DNA of 6,284 nucleotides from NCBI GenBank assembly GCA_947374105.1, contig CANCAO010000104.1:1-6284 (forward strand), read 5' to 3'. Both the position numbers and the translations under genes were made by a program. This document shows, piece after piece, positions 1-6,284 of the stretch. The notes under the pieces are model-generated. The model saw nothing but the letters and a program-made list of their open reading frames with translations. It had not been told where the DNA came from and ran no database searches. Origin of the DNA: Comamonadaceae bacterium. Its GTDB lineage: Bacteria > Pseudomonadota > Gammaproteobacteria > Burkholderiales > Burkholderiaceae_C. Position 1 is the stretch's first letter. Every line of letters starts with the position of its first letter.

Positions 1-127
1 GTGGCAAAATTTTTCCGTCATCACCGGGGCGATAACCAGTTTCCATCTCGTGGGCTATGGTGGTGTGAATCTCGATGACCTCGCCACGCTGGGCGCTGGC
101 GGGGAATTTGATGAGGGTGCGGGCCAT
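1..127 (-). CDS. soxZ: Thiosulfate oxidation carrier subunit SoxZ (N-terminal part, runs off window)
   Basis: SoxZ is the small subunit of the periplasmic SoxYZ heterodimer, which carries sulfur intermediates of thiosulfate oxidation on a SoxY cysteine. The first 42 codons are visible; translation begins MARTLIKFPASAQRGEV and continues with an HEMETGYRPGDDGK stretch. These match the N-terminal strand and the 'HPMETG-R--DDG' signature that I know from SoxZ. The C-terminal half lies beyond base 1. The ATG sits 2 bases after the soxY stop (TAAGCATG on the minus strand), and a GAGGTG ribosome binding site lies 8 bases upstream inside the soxY end, so both chains should be made together. SoxZ has no export signal of its own, as is usual: it is carried out with SoxY through the Tat route. 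Family assignment is firm; completeness cannot be judged. Confidence 0.9.
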   Translation of the reverse strand, partial: MARTLIKFPASAQRGEVIEIHTTIAHEMETGYRPGDDGKILP

Positions 128-129
128 GC

Positions 130-615
130 TTACACCACCTCTTCCAGACAGGCCGCGATAGACACGTTCACGTTGACCGTGTGCGACCAGTAACTGCCGT
201 CGCTCATGCGCGCCACCGCTACGAGTTGTTGCGTGGTGGCCAGGCGAATGCGGGTGGCGATGCGGGCGCGTCCGCTGCGCGGGCTCAAGGTGAATTTGGT
301 CACTTCGCGTTGTGGGTTGCGCTCATTAAAAATGGCGATGGCTGTGACGTGGTCGCTTGCGGTCATGGGGCTTTCCACCGTCACGGTGAGCGGCACGGTG
401 TTGCCGTTGTCCACGATGGGCGCGATGTCCAGCAGCACGCGGCCTGCTTTCACCGGCGCACCGGCGGCAAAGCTGCGAATGGCCGCGGCCAGTTCATCGC
501 TATTGGCCGTGGCGTTGCCCATCCATAGCCAAGCCCCCAGGACTGTGCCTGCTTTGAGCAGTTGGCGGCGTTGTTTCAGAGTTTTATTAAGGGTTACATC
601 AGTCATGCGGTTCAT
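130..615 (-). CDS. soxY: Thiosulfate oxidation carrier protein SoxY with atypical C-terminus
   Basis: SoxY is the sulfur-binding subunit of SoxYZ; its C-terminal cysteine is loaded with thiosulfate by SoxXA and processed by SoxB. The 161-residue product has a Tat-type leader (QRRQLLKAG, Arg16-Arg17, then a hydrophobic stretch and a likely cut after ATA at residue 37). It then has the SoxY immunoglobulin-like domain, with the conserved DIAPIVDNGNTVPL block (63-76) and SPM at 82-84. The single candidate carrier cysteine is Cys156, but it sits in AACLEEVV, not the GGCGG-like tail known from well-studied SoxY proteins. The cysteine is therefore sixth from the end rather than third, without flanking glycines. 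No simple frameshift restores the usual tail. Start choice is uncertain: Met1 (615) and Met4 (606) are both possible and neither has a clear ribosome binding site. It lies 9 bases after soxX and 2 bases before soxZ. Confidence 0.9.
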   Translation of the reverse strand: MNRMTDVTLNKTLKQRRQLLKAGTVLGAWLWMGNATANSDELAAAIRSFAAGAPVKAGRVLLDIAPIVDNGNTVPLTVTVESPMTASDHVTAIAIFNERNPQREVTKFTLSPRSGRARIATRIRLATTQQLVAVARMSDGSYWSHTVNVNVSIAACLEEVV

Positions 616-624
616 CTGTGTTCA

Positions 625-1083
625 TCATCGCAGTGTGCTCAGGTAAGCGATCACATCTTCAATTTGTTGCGCGTTCAAAATCGGCTGGTCGCGCCAAGCT
701 GCCGCTACGCGTGTGAGGCCGTTCGTGGCATGGTAAGCGGGCATGATGGTCTGCGGGTTGAGTTGACGTGAATCGACCAAGCGCAAGCGCAGTTGCGCCG
801 CAGTCCACCGTGCGCCTGCACCAGCCAGACTGGGCGCCAAGTCCCCTTGAAACTGCACTTCAGGCAACGGCCCGCTGTGGCACAGCAGGCACAGGCTGAG
901 CGAGCGATTCGCCACGACGCTGCGCCCGAGTGCGGCGTCGCCTGCGACCTGCGTTAGAGGCTCGGGCAAGGCATTCGCCACAGTTTGTGCGCTGGCGTTC
1001 AAAGCGAACGCAGCGCATAAAAGTGCAAGCCAAGCCCAAACCGGGCAACCCGCCCCTTGCAGGCGCGTTGCCCGTCGCATCAT
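625..1083 (-). CDS. soxX: Sulfur-oxidation c-type cytochrome SoxX
   Basis: SoxX is the mono-heme subunit of the periplasmic SoxXA cytochrome, which joins thiosulfate to the SoxY cysteine and takes up the electrons. The 152-residue product has a Sec-type leader (hydrophobic stretch about 15-31, likely cut after NASA at 32). It has one heme c site CLLCH (Cys65, Cys68, His69) and a candidate distal methionine in TIMPAY (Met114). The size and the 'NPQTIMPAYH' block with a C-terminal 'IEDVIAYLSTL' helix are typical of SoxX. The start chosen is the ATG overlapping the stop of the upstream molybdoenzyme gene (TGATGATG); the second ATG, one codon on, is equally possible. The reading frame is open further upstream to 1209, but that would add 42 arginine-rich residues ahead of the leader and overlap the neighbour by over 120 bases. 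A generic small cytochrome c is the alternative, but the following soxYZ makes SoxX much more likely. Confidence 0.85.
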   Translation of the reverse strand: MMRRATRLQGAGCPVWAWLALLCAAFALNASAQTVANALPEPLTQVAGDAALGRSVVANRSLSLCLLCHSGPLPEVQFQGDLAPSLAGAGARWTAAQLRLRLVDSRQLNPQTIMPAYHATNGLTRVAAAWRDQPILNAQQIEDVIAYLSTLR

Positions 1084-3287
1084 CAAGCCCGCTTGAGGCT
1101 GTGGTGCTTGAGCGGCAGGTCGCGAATGCGCTTGCCGGTGGCGGCAAAAATTGCATTCAGCACAGCCGGTGCGGCCACCGCAATAGTGGGCTCGCCTACG
1201 CCGCCCCAAAAACCGCCTGAGGGCATCACGGTGGTTTCCACCTTGGGCATGTCGTTCATCCGCATCACCGGGTAGCTGTCAAAGTTTTTCTGCACCACGG
1301 CACCGTTGCTCACGGTGATCTCGCCGTACAAAGCAGCCGACAGGCCATAGACAAACGAACCCTCCACCTGGTACTCGATCTGCTGGGTGTTCACGGCGTA
1401 GCCGGAGTCGGTGGCGGCCACTATGCGGTGGATTTTGAGCCAACCATCGTCGCTGACCGACACCTCGGCGCAGGCCGCCACATAGCTGCCAAAGCCCATG
1501 GTTTGCGCCAAGCCCCGGAACACGCCTTTGGGCGCGGGCTTGTCCCAACCGGCCTTGCTGGCCACGGTGTTGAGCACGGCCAAGTGCTTGGGGCTGTTGA
1601 CCAGCAGCTTGCGCCTGAAGGCCAGTGGATCTTGCCCGGCGGCGTGGGCCAGCTCGTCGATGAAGGACTCCACGTAAATCGTGTTTTGATTCAGGTTCAC
1701 CCCGCGCCAAAAGGCCGCAGGCACATGCGGATTGCGCATGGCGTGGTCGATCAGCAGGTTGGGGATGTTGTAGCCAAATGTGCCCTCAGGCCCAGAGGCC
1801 TCCAAGCCCTGGAACACCACCGGGTCTTTGCCATTCTTGATGGCCTGCGGGGCCACCGTGGCCAAAATGGACTGGCCCGAGATGCGCATGTGCAAGGCGT
1901 TGACGTTGCCTTTGTCGTCCAGCCCCGCCGTGAGCTTGCACTGCGTGATGGGGTGGTAGAAGCCGTGCGACATGTCTTCTTCACGCGTCCAGATCAGCTT
2001 GACCGGCGTGCCGGGCAGGGTTTTGGCGATCAGCACGGCCTGGGTGACGTAATCGTTGCGCGCCCTGCGACCAAAACCACCGCCCAGATACTCCTGGTAC
2101 ACATCGCACTTGGCGGGTGGCAACCCTGAGGCCTCTGCCGTGGCCGCCAGCGAGGCTTCCGCGTTTTGCGTGGGCACCCAGACTTCGCAACGCTCAGGCG
2201 TCCAGCGCGCGGTGGCGTTCATGGGCTCCATCGGCGAATGGCTCTGGTAGGGGTAGGAATAAACCGCCTCAATCTTGCGAGCTGCGCTGGCCAGGGCGGC
2301 GGGTGCGTCGCCCTGCGAGTTACCAACCACGGCATCTTTGGCGTCCAGCCCGCCTTTGAGCACCTCGGCGATGCTGGCGCTGGACGCTTGTGCGTTGGGC
2401 CCCAAGTCCCACTCAATCGACAAGGCCTCGACCGCCGTCTTGGCGCGCCACCAGGTATCGGCCACCACGGCCACAGCGCTGTCGCCCACCTGGACTACTT
2501 TTTTAACGCCAGGGCGGCGCTCGATGCTGGCGGCGTTAAAGCTCTTGACCTTGCCGCCAAACACCGGGCAATCCCGGATGGCCGCGTTCAGCATGCCGGG
2601 CAGATTGACGTCAATGCCGTAGTTCTGCGCACCCATGGTCTTTTTGACTGTGTCCAGTCTTGCCATGCGCTTGCCGATCAGGCGCCAGTTTTTCGGATCT
2701 TTCAGGACAATGCTGGCGGCGTCCGGCGGGGTGAGTTTGGCGGCTGCAGCAGCGACCTTGCCGTAGGTGGTTTGGCGTTTGCTGGCTTTGTGAGCGATGA
2801 CGCTATTGGCCGCCACGCATTCGGCAGTGGGCACGCCCCAGGCCTCAGCGGCAGCTTGCACCAGCATCATGCGGGCGGCAGCGCCGCCCTTGCGCACGTA
2901 GTCTTGCGATTCACGAATGCCCCGGCTACCGGTGGCGTTGAAGTTGCCCCAGACGCGCTTGCGTGCCAAGCTTTGGCCCGGTGTGGGGTGTTCTGTCGTG
3001 ACTTTGGCCCAGTTGCACTCCAACTCTTCGGCCACCATTTGGGCCAAGCCGGTGAGCGTGCCTTGGCCCATTTCGGCACGGGCAATGCGCACGACCACCG
3101 TATCGTCGGGTTTGATGACAACCCATGCATTGATCTCGGGTGTGGCGTCTTGCGCGTTGGCGAAGGGGATGTGAAAGCTCAGCATCAAGCCACCGGCGGT
3201 GGCACTGGTGCTGGCCAAGAAGGAGCGGCGGGACAGGTCGGTGTTCATAGCGGTGCTCAGGGCAGTGTTCAAAACGGTCTGGCTCAT
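1083..3287 (-). CDS. Xanthine dehydrogenase-family molybdopterin-binding subunit (isoquinoline 1-oxidoreductase beta-like)
   Basis: This is the large catalytic subunit of a molybdenum hydroxylase or aldehyde dehydrogenase of the IorB type, which oxidises N-heterocycles or aldehydes using water as oxygen source. At 734 residues it has the usual length for the family. A Tat leader is clear (LSRRSFLAS, Arg20-Arg21, likely cut after ANA at 45), so the enzyme is periplasmic. Molybdopterin-contacting blocks are visible: MGQG (73-76), MEPMNATA (353-360), GGGFGRR (402-408), RGVNLNQN (528-535), and GVGEPT with the catalytic glutamate at 699. The start is supported by a GGAG ribosome binding site 6 bases upstream and by a 4-base ATGA overlap with the 2Fe-2S subunit gene; an internal Met14 would still keep the Tat motif. 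Its stop overlaps the soxX start (TGATG). No cytochrome c domain is fused and no separate Ior-type cytochrome gene is present. The substrate cannot be read from the sequence. Confidence 0.9.
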   Translation of the reverse strand: MSQTVLNTALSTAMNTDLSRRSFLASTSATAGGLMLSFHIPFANAQDATPEINAWVVIKPDDTVVVRIARAEMGQGTLTGLAQMVAEELECNWAKVTTEHPTPGQSLARKRVWGNFNATGSRGIRESQDYVRKGGAAARMMLVQAAAEAWGVPTAECVAANSVIAHKASKRQTTYGKVAAAAAKLTPPDAASIVLKDPKNWRLIGKRMARLDTVKKTMGAQNYGIDVNLPGMLNAAIRDCPVFGGKVKSFNAASIERRPGVKKVVQVGDSAVAVVADTWWRAKTAVEALSIEWDLGPNAQASSASIAEVLKGGLDAKDAVVGNSQGDAPAALASAARKIEAVYSYPYQSHSPMEPMNATARWTPERCEVWVPTQNAEASLAATAEASGLPPAKCDVYQEYLGGGFGRRARNDYVTQAVLIAKTLPGTPVKLIWTREEDMSHGFYHPITQCKLTAGLDDKGNVNALHMRISGQSILATVAPQAIKNGKDPVVFQGLEASGPEGTFGYNIPNLLIDHAMRNPHVPAAFWRGVNLNQNTIYVESFIDELAHAAGQDPLAFRRKLLVNSPKHLAVLNTVASKAGWDKPAPKGVFRGLAQTMGFGSYVAACAEVSVSDDGWLKIHRIVAATDSGYAVNTQQIEYQVEGSFVYGLSAALYGEITVSNGAVVQKNFDSYPVMRMNDMPKVETTVMPSGGFWGGVGEPTIAVAAPAVLNAIFAATGKRIRDLPLKHHSLKRA

Positions 3288-3787
3288 GTGGTGCTCCCGT
3301 CAGCGTGCTGGATGGCGAGTTGGGCGCTCTTGGTGTTACCACCGGCGACCACTACCTTGATGGCGGCGCGGATGCGGTTGTAGGTGCCGCAGCGGCAGAT
3401 GTTGGTGATGGCGGCGTTGATATCTGCGTCGCTCGGGTTCGGTTTGGCTTTGAGCAGCGCGGTCACGGCCATGATCATGCCGCTTTGGCAGTAGCCGCAC
3501 TGCGGCACATCCAGCTTGGCCCAGGCTTTTTGCACTGGGTGCGAGCCGTTGGGCGACAGGCCTTCAATTGTCACGACTTTTTCATTGGGGCTGACGGACG
3601 ACACCGGGCGAACGCAGGTGCGGGTAGCCACGCCATCAATGTGTACGGTGCACGCGCCGCACTGGGCTACGCCGCAGCCGTATTTGGTGCCGGTCAGGCC
3701 GATTTGCTCGCGCAAGACCCATAAAAGTGGGGTATCGGGCTCGGCTTCGAATTCACGAACCTTGCCGTTGACGTTCAGTTTTGCCAT
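3284..3787 (-). CDS. 2Fe-2S iron-sulfur subunit of molybdenum hydroxylase (isoquinoline 1-oxidoreductase alpha-like)
   Basis: This small subunit passes electrons from the molybdenum centre of its partner through two 2Fe-2S clusters. The 167-residue product has the plant-ferredoxin-like domain with CGVAQCGAC (Cys38, Cys43, Cys46) and Cys58, followed by the helical domain with CGYC (Cys97, Cys100) and CRC (Cys131, Cys133). All eight cluster ligands are present, so the subunit looks functional. There is no export signal; co-export with the Tat-tagged large subunit is the expected route for IorA-type proteins. There is no FAD-domain gene next to the pair, which is normal for the Ior group and means the electrons must leave to a periplasmic acceptor such as a cytochrome c. 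The start has a strong ribosome binding site (GAGGAAA) at 3792-3798. The gene is the first of the leftward set and overlaps the next one by ATGA. Confidence 0.93.
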   Translation of the reverse strand: MAKLNVNGKVREFEAEPDTPLLWVLREQIGLTGTKYGCGVAQCGACTVHIDGVATRTCVRPVSSVSPNEKVVTIEGLSPNGSHPVQKAWAKLDVPQCGYCQSGMIMAVTALLKAKPNPSDADINAAITNICRCGTYNRIRAAIKVVVAGGNTKSAQLAIQHADGSTT

Positions 3788-3791
3788 TGTG

Positions 3792-3798
3792 TTTCCTC
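3792..3798 (-). promoter_or_regulatory. Ribosome binding site of the 2Fe-2S subunit gene
   Basis: Reads GAGGAAA on the minus strand; its GAGGA core lies 6 bases before the ATG at 3787. It fixes the start of the first gene of the leftward operon. It is the strongest Shine-Dalgarno match that I see in the window. Confidence 0.75.
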
Positions 3799-3848
3799 AA
3801 ATGTGCTTGGCGATAAAGGCCGGGCGAATGTTGCCACAGTCGAGGGGG

Positions 3849-3877
3849 TTTATAAAACGCCTGCTCAGAATACGCAA
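3849..3877 (-). promoter_or_regulatory. Candidate sigma-70-type promoter for the leftward molybdoenzyme-sox genes
   Basis: On the minus strand TTGCGT (3877-3872) and TATAAA (3854-3849) are separated by exactly 17 bases, a good match to the -35 and -10 consensus (4 of 6 and 5 of 6). Transcription would begin near 3842 and give a leader of about 55 bases ahead of the 2Fe-2S subunit gene. It is the only convincing promoter-like pair seen upstream of the five leftward genes, which have no other gap larger than 9 bases. Predicted by eye only. Confidence 0.5.
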
Positions 3878-3964
3878 TCCGAGAAAACACTGGGGACGAT
3901 CGGGCTGACAATGCGCCAACCCGCCATGTTCTTGCGTAGCTTTCAACCCAGCCATTCTTTATTT

Positions 3965-5674
3965 ATGCGTTTACACGACCCCCACTGGCCCCGTCGCCTG
4001 CCCCATGCGCTGACGCCACCGGCCACCACTTTGTGGGACAACTTGGCCACCAGCGCACGACGCTATCCTCACAAAGCTTGTCTGGTCTTCTTCGGTCGAG
4101 TCTTCAGTTATGCTGAGGTGCTACAAAAAGCAGAGCGGCTTGCGCTCGTGCTGAAAGGGCTGGGGGTTGAAAAAGGTGACAGAGTCGTACTGAATCTGCA
4201 AAACTGTCCACAACTCGTCATGGCCCACTTTGCCATCCTGCGCGCCAACGCGGTGGTGGTGCCGGTCAATCCCATGAACCGGGTGGAGGAGCTACAACAC
4301 TACATCACCGACCCGGACACCCGTGTGGCCATCACCAGCGGCGACCGGGCCGCAGAACTGGCCCAAGCCAGCGACGCCTTGGCACCGGGCCAGCGGCTGG
4401 TGCATCTGATCGTGACCCAGTTCACCGATGCGTTTGATGCCAATGTCACGGGCGATGAAGCGCCTCCCGCCGTCTGGCGTGATTGGTTGCTCACGCGCCA
4501 CGATTTGCCCGTGCTGCAAGGGGGGCAGGTACACGTCTGGGAGGATGTTTTGCAAGGGGAGGGCGAATTCAACGCATTGCCCGCGCTACAGGTGGGCCCG
4601 AGCGATTTGGCTTTGCTGCCCTACACCAGCGGCACCACCGGCCTGCCCAAAGGCTGCATGCATACGCATGCCAGCATCATGCATAACGCGGTGGCTAGCG
4701 GTTTGTGGAACAACGGCACGGCCGAAAACGTGGCGCTGGCCGTGATGCCCATGTTCCACATCACCGGCATGGTCAGCCTGATGCATGCCAACATTTACCT
4801 AGGCGGCACGCTGATACTGATGCCGCGATGGGATCGCGAGTTGGCCGGGCAGTTGATTTCACGCCGCCATGTCACGCACTGGCCCAATATTCCCACTATG
4901 GTGATCGACCTGTTGGCTAGCCCACACTTTGCGAAGTTTGATTTATCCAGCCTGCGCTACATCGGCGGGGGTGGGGCTGCTATGCCGCAAGCCGTTGCAC
5001 AGCGCTTGGTCGAGCAGTTCGGTTTGCGCTATATAGAAGGCTATGGCTTGACGGAAACGGCGGCCCCGTCGCACACCAATCCGCCGGACGAGCCTAAGCA
5101 GCAATGCTTAGGGATTCCCTACATGAGCGTGGATTCGCGTGTGATTGATCCGCAGACCTTGCGGGAGCTGGCACAAGGTGAGCCAGGTGAAATCATCATC
5201 AGCGGCCCCCAGGTGTTTCAGGGTTACTGGAAGTTGCCCGAGGCCACGGCGGCGGCGTTCATTGAGCTGGAGGGCAAGCGGTTTTTCCGCTCGGGTGATT
5301 TGGGTTACGTGGACAGCGAGGGCTACTTTTTCATGACAGACCGGCTCAAACGCATGATCAATGCGTCGGGCTTCAAGGTCTGGCCGGCCGAGGTGGAGGC
5401 GCTGATGTTCAAGCACCCCGCCATTCAAGAGGCCTGCATCATTGCGACCCAAGACAGCTATCGTGGCGAGTCGGTCAAAGCCATCGTCGTCCTGCGCCCT
5501 GAATTTGTGGGGCAACTCGATGAGCCGACTATCATCGACTGGTGTCGTGAACACATGGCGGTGTACAAGGTGCCGCGCAGCGTTCAGTTTGTCGATGCGC
5601 TGCCTAAAAGTGGCAGTGGAAAAGTGCTGTGGCGGGTGCTGCAAGAAGCCGAAAAATCCGAAAAATACCAATGA
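3965..5674 (+). CDS. AMP-forming acyl-CoA ligase (long-chain fatty acid-CoA ligase-like)
   Basis: An ANL-superfamily enzyme that activates a carboxylic acid with ATP to an acyl-adenylate and then to the CoA thioester, probably in the cytoplasm as no leader is seen. Numbered from the start chosen, the 569-residue product has all core motifs: the phosphate loop YTSGTTGLPKG (220-230), GYGLTE (359-364), FFRSGD (440-445) with the nearby hinge TDRLKRMINASGFKVWPAE, and PKSGSGK with catalytic Lys553 near the end. Length fits the medium/long-chain ligase group; the acid cannot be predicted from motifs. The start is uncertain: ATGs at 3911 and 3926 are in frame and would add 18 or 13 residues, and none has a good ribosome binding site. 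I prefer 3965 because the family-like sequence (MRLHDPHWP, then TTLWDNL) begins there. It is divergent from the molybdoenzyme genes and overlaps the following oxidoreductase gene by ATGA. Confidence 0.87.
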   Translation: MRLHDPHWPRRLPHALTPPATTLWDNLATSARRYPHKACLVFFGRVFSYAEVLQKAERLALVLKGLGVEKGDRVVLNLQNCPQLVMAHFAILRANAVVVPVNPMNRVEELQHYITDPDTRVAITSGDRAAELAQASDALAPGQRLVHLIVTQFTDAFDANVTGDEAPPAVWRDWLLTRHDLPVLQGGQVHVWEDVLQGEGEFNALPALQVGPSDLALLPYTSGTTGLPKGCMHTHASIMHNAVASGLWNNGTAENVALAVMPMFHITGMVSLMHANIYLGGTLILMPRWDRELAGQLISRRHVTHWPNIPTMVIDLLASPHFAKFDLSSLRYIGGGGAAMPQAVAQRLVEQFGLRYIEGYGLTETAAPSHTNPPDEPKQQCLGIPYMSVDSRVIDPQTLRELAQGEPGEIIISGPQVFQGYWKLPEATAAAFIELEGKRFFRSGDLGYVDSEGYFFMTDRLKRMINASGFKVWPAEVEALMFKHPAIQEACIIATQDSYRGESVKAIVVLRPEFVGQLDEPTIIDWCREHMAVYKVPRSVQFVDALPKSGSGKVLWRVLQEAEKSEKYQ

Positions 5675-6284
5675 AACTTTCTGTTCTCGATCAATCCGTA
5701 GCCGTGGCGGGTCGCCCTCAAAGTGACGCCATTCGGGACACGCTGGCGCTGGCCGAACACTGTGAAGCCCTGGGCTACCACCGCTTCTGGCTCAGTGAGC
5801 ACCACAGCCACCCCAGCATCGTGGGCAGTGCGCCCGAGGTGCTGATGGCGGCGGTGGCGGCGCGTACCACGCGTATCCGGATTGGCAGCGCAGGCGTGAT
5901 GTTGCCGCACTACGCACCGCTCAAAGTTGCTGAGCAGTTTCGCGTGCTGGACGCGCTCGCACCGGGGCGCATTGACCTGGGCGTGGGTCGCGCGCCGGGC
6001 AGTGACTACCGCACCTCGCAGTTGCTCAACCCAAACGCCAATGCATCTGAAGATTTCCCGCGCCAAGTTCTGGAGTTGCAGGCCTGGGTCACGGGCAGCG
6101 GCTTGCCGACGGGCCACCCCGGCCACGGCGTGGACGCCTGCCCCACCGGCCCGACCGCCCCCACGCTGTGGATGCTGGGCAGTTCCAACTACGGTGCCCA
6201 GCTTGCGGCGCATTACGGCTTGCCCTACGCCTTTGCCTACTTCATCACCGATGGCCAAGGCGCGTCCGAGGCCTTGGGGCTCTA
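5671..6284 (+). CDS. LLM-class flavin-dependent oxidoreductase, MsnO8-like (N-terminal part, runs off window)
   Basis: Member of the bacterial-luciferase-like family, whose enzymes use reduced FMN (or F420 in some groups) to oxygenate or reduce small substrates. The first 204 residues are visible and open to the window end; about 120-140 more would be expected. Family marks are MKLSVLDQS at the start, GYHRFWLSEHH (35-45), GVMLPHYAPLKVAEQF (75-90), LGVGRAPGSD (103-112) and LWMLGSSNYGAQLAA (166-180). These fit the MsnO8-type subgroup rather than the alkanesulfonate monooxygenase SsuD, though the true substrate is unknown. The ATG overlaps the ligase stop (ATGA) with no strong ribosome binding site, which indicates translational coupling and a shared transcript. 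A role together with the ligase, such as acting on the same acyl compound, is possible but not shown. A minus-strand open frame across the same bases is a shadow. Confidence 0.85.
   Translation, partial: MKLSVLDQSVAVAGRPQSDAIRDTLALAEHCEALGYHRFWLSEHHSHPSIVGSAPEVLMAAVAARTTRIRIGSAGVMLPHYAPLKVAEQFRVLDALAPGRIDLGVGRAPGSDYRTSQLLNPNANASEDFPRQVLELQAWVTGSGLPTGHPGHGVDACPTGPTAPTLWMLGSSNYGAQLAAHYGLPYAFAYFITDGQGASEALGL

Larger units (their letters stand above)
3788..3964. other. Divergent intergenic region
   Basis: These 177 bases separate the two divergent gene sets. Beyond the leftward promoter and ribosome binding site they hold a possible weak rightward element: TTGCCA at 3831 with TATAAA at 3851, but with only 14 bases between, too short for a standard promoter. 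I see no clear inverted repeat that would mark an operator. If the ligase really starts at the ATG at 3911 rather than 3965, the region shrinks accordingly. The rightward reading frame stays open back to 3803, which probably only reflects the high GC content. Confidence 0.5.

Noticed and set aside
125..160. Frameshift as the cause of the odd SoxY tail
   Set aside because: Neither alternative frame gives a GGCGG-like ending, and the stop stands 2 bases before the soxZ start as in a normal operon junction.
970..1050. Possible lipoprotein leader in SoxX (cysteine in LALLC)
   Set aside because: Leucine at the position before the cysteine does not fit a lipobox, and a good signal peptidase I site (ASA-Q) follows.
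1084..1209. N-terminal extension of SoxX up to the ATG at 1209
   Set aside because: It would put an arginine- and cysteine-rich stretch before the export leader and overlap the conserved end of the molybdoenzyme, including its active-site region. The ATG coupled to the upstream stop is better.
1428..2129. Plus-strand open frame of 233 codons opposite the same gene
   Set aside because: Antisense shadow with no family resemblance and no credible ribosome binding site.
1083..3287. SoxC-type (sulfite-oxidase family) sulfane dehydrogenase
   Set aside because: The motifs (GGGFGRR, GVGEPT) and the partner with two 2Fe-2S clusters belong to the xanthine-dehydrogenase family, a different fold from SoxC.
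2166..3383. Long plus-strand open frame of 405 codons opposite the molybdopterin subunit gene
   Set aside because: It lies antisense to a clearly conserved gene, has low-complexity His/Gly/Ala-rich content and no recognisable domain; typical of GC-rich antisense frames.
5108..5671. Minus-strand open frame of 187 codons inside the ligase gene
   Set aside because: Antisense to conserved ligase motifs (RSGD, hinge and catalytic lysine region).
5584..6258. Minus-strand open frame of 224 codons at the right end
   Set aside because: It covers the luciferase-like gene, whose plus-strand translation matches its family throughout; the minus-strand product resembles nothing that I know.

Overview
The window looks like a GC-rich proteobacterial chromosome, most plausibly a betaproteobacterium of the Burkholderiales (Comamonadaceae-like). 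This rests on protein style and gene content (Sox proteins, an isoquinoline 1-oxidoreductase-type molybdoenzyme, an AMP-forming acyl-CoA ligase, a bacterial-luciferase-like oxidoreductase) and is inferred from reading, not from a search. Base composition and codon use look even throughout. I see no RNA gene, mobile element, CRISPR array or obvious terminator.

Two divergent, tightly packed gene sets leave a 177-base intergenic region (3788-3964). Leftward (minus strand, in order of transcription) are a 2Fe-2S subunit (3787-3284), a molybdopterin-binding xanthine-dehydrogenase-family subunit with a Tat signal (3287-1083), the c-type cytochrome SoxX (1083-625), the sulfur carrier subunit SoxY (615-130) and the start of SoxZ (127-1, cut by the window edge). 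Every junction is an overlap or a gap of at most 9 bases (ATGA, TGATG, 9-base gap, 2-base gap), so these five genes are probably one transcript. A good sigma-70-like promoter lies in the intergenic region. Rightward (plus strand) are an acyl-CoA ligase (about 3965-5674) and the first 204 codons of an LLM-class flavin-dependent oxidoreductase (5671 to the window end), joined by an ATGA overlap.

The leftward genes suggest a periplasmic redox module. SoxYZ carries sulfur on a C-terminal cysteine, and SoxX is the mono-heme partner of SoxA (not in the window). The first two genes encode a molybdo-hydroxylase/aldehyde-dehydrogenase-like enzyme that is exported by Tat and lacks a cytochrome subunit of its own. 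The most interesting points are the translational coupling of that enzyme to soxX and the non-canonical SoxY C-terminus (cysteine in an AACLEEVV tail instead of the usual GGCGG-type tail). Whether the molybdoenzyme takes part in sulfur oxidation, or feeds electrons to SoxX, is a hypothesis only.
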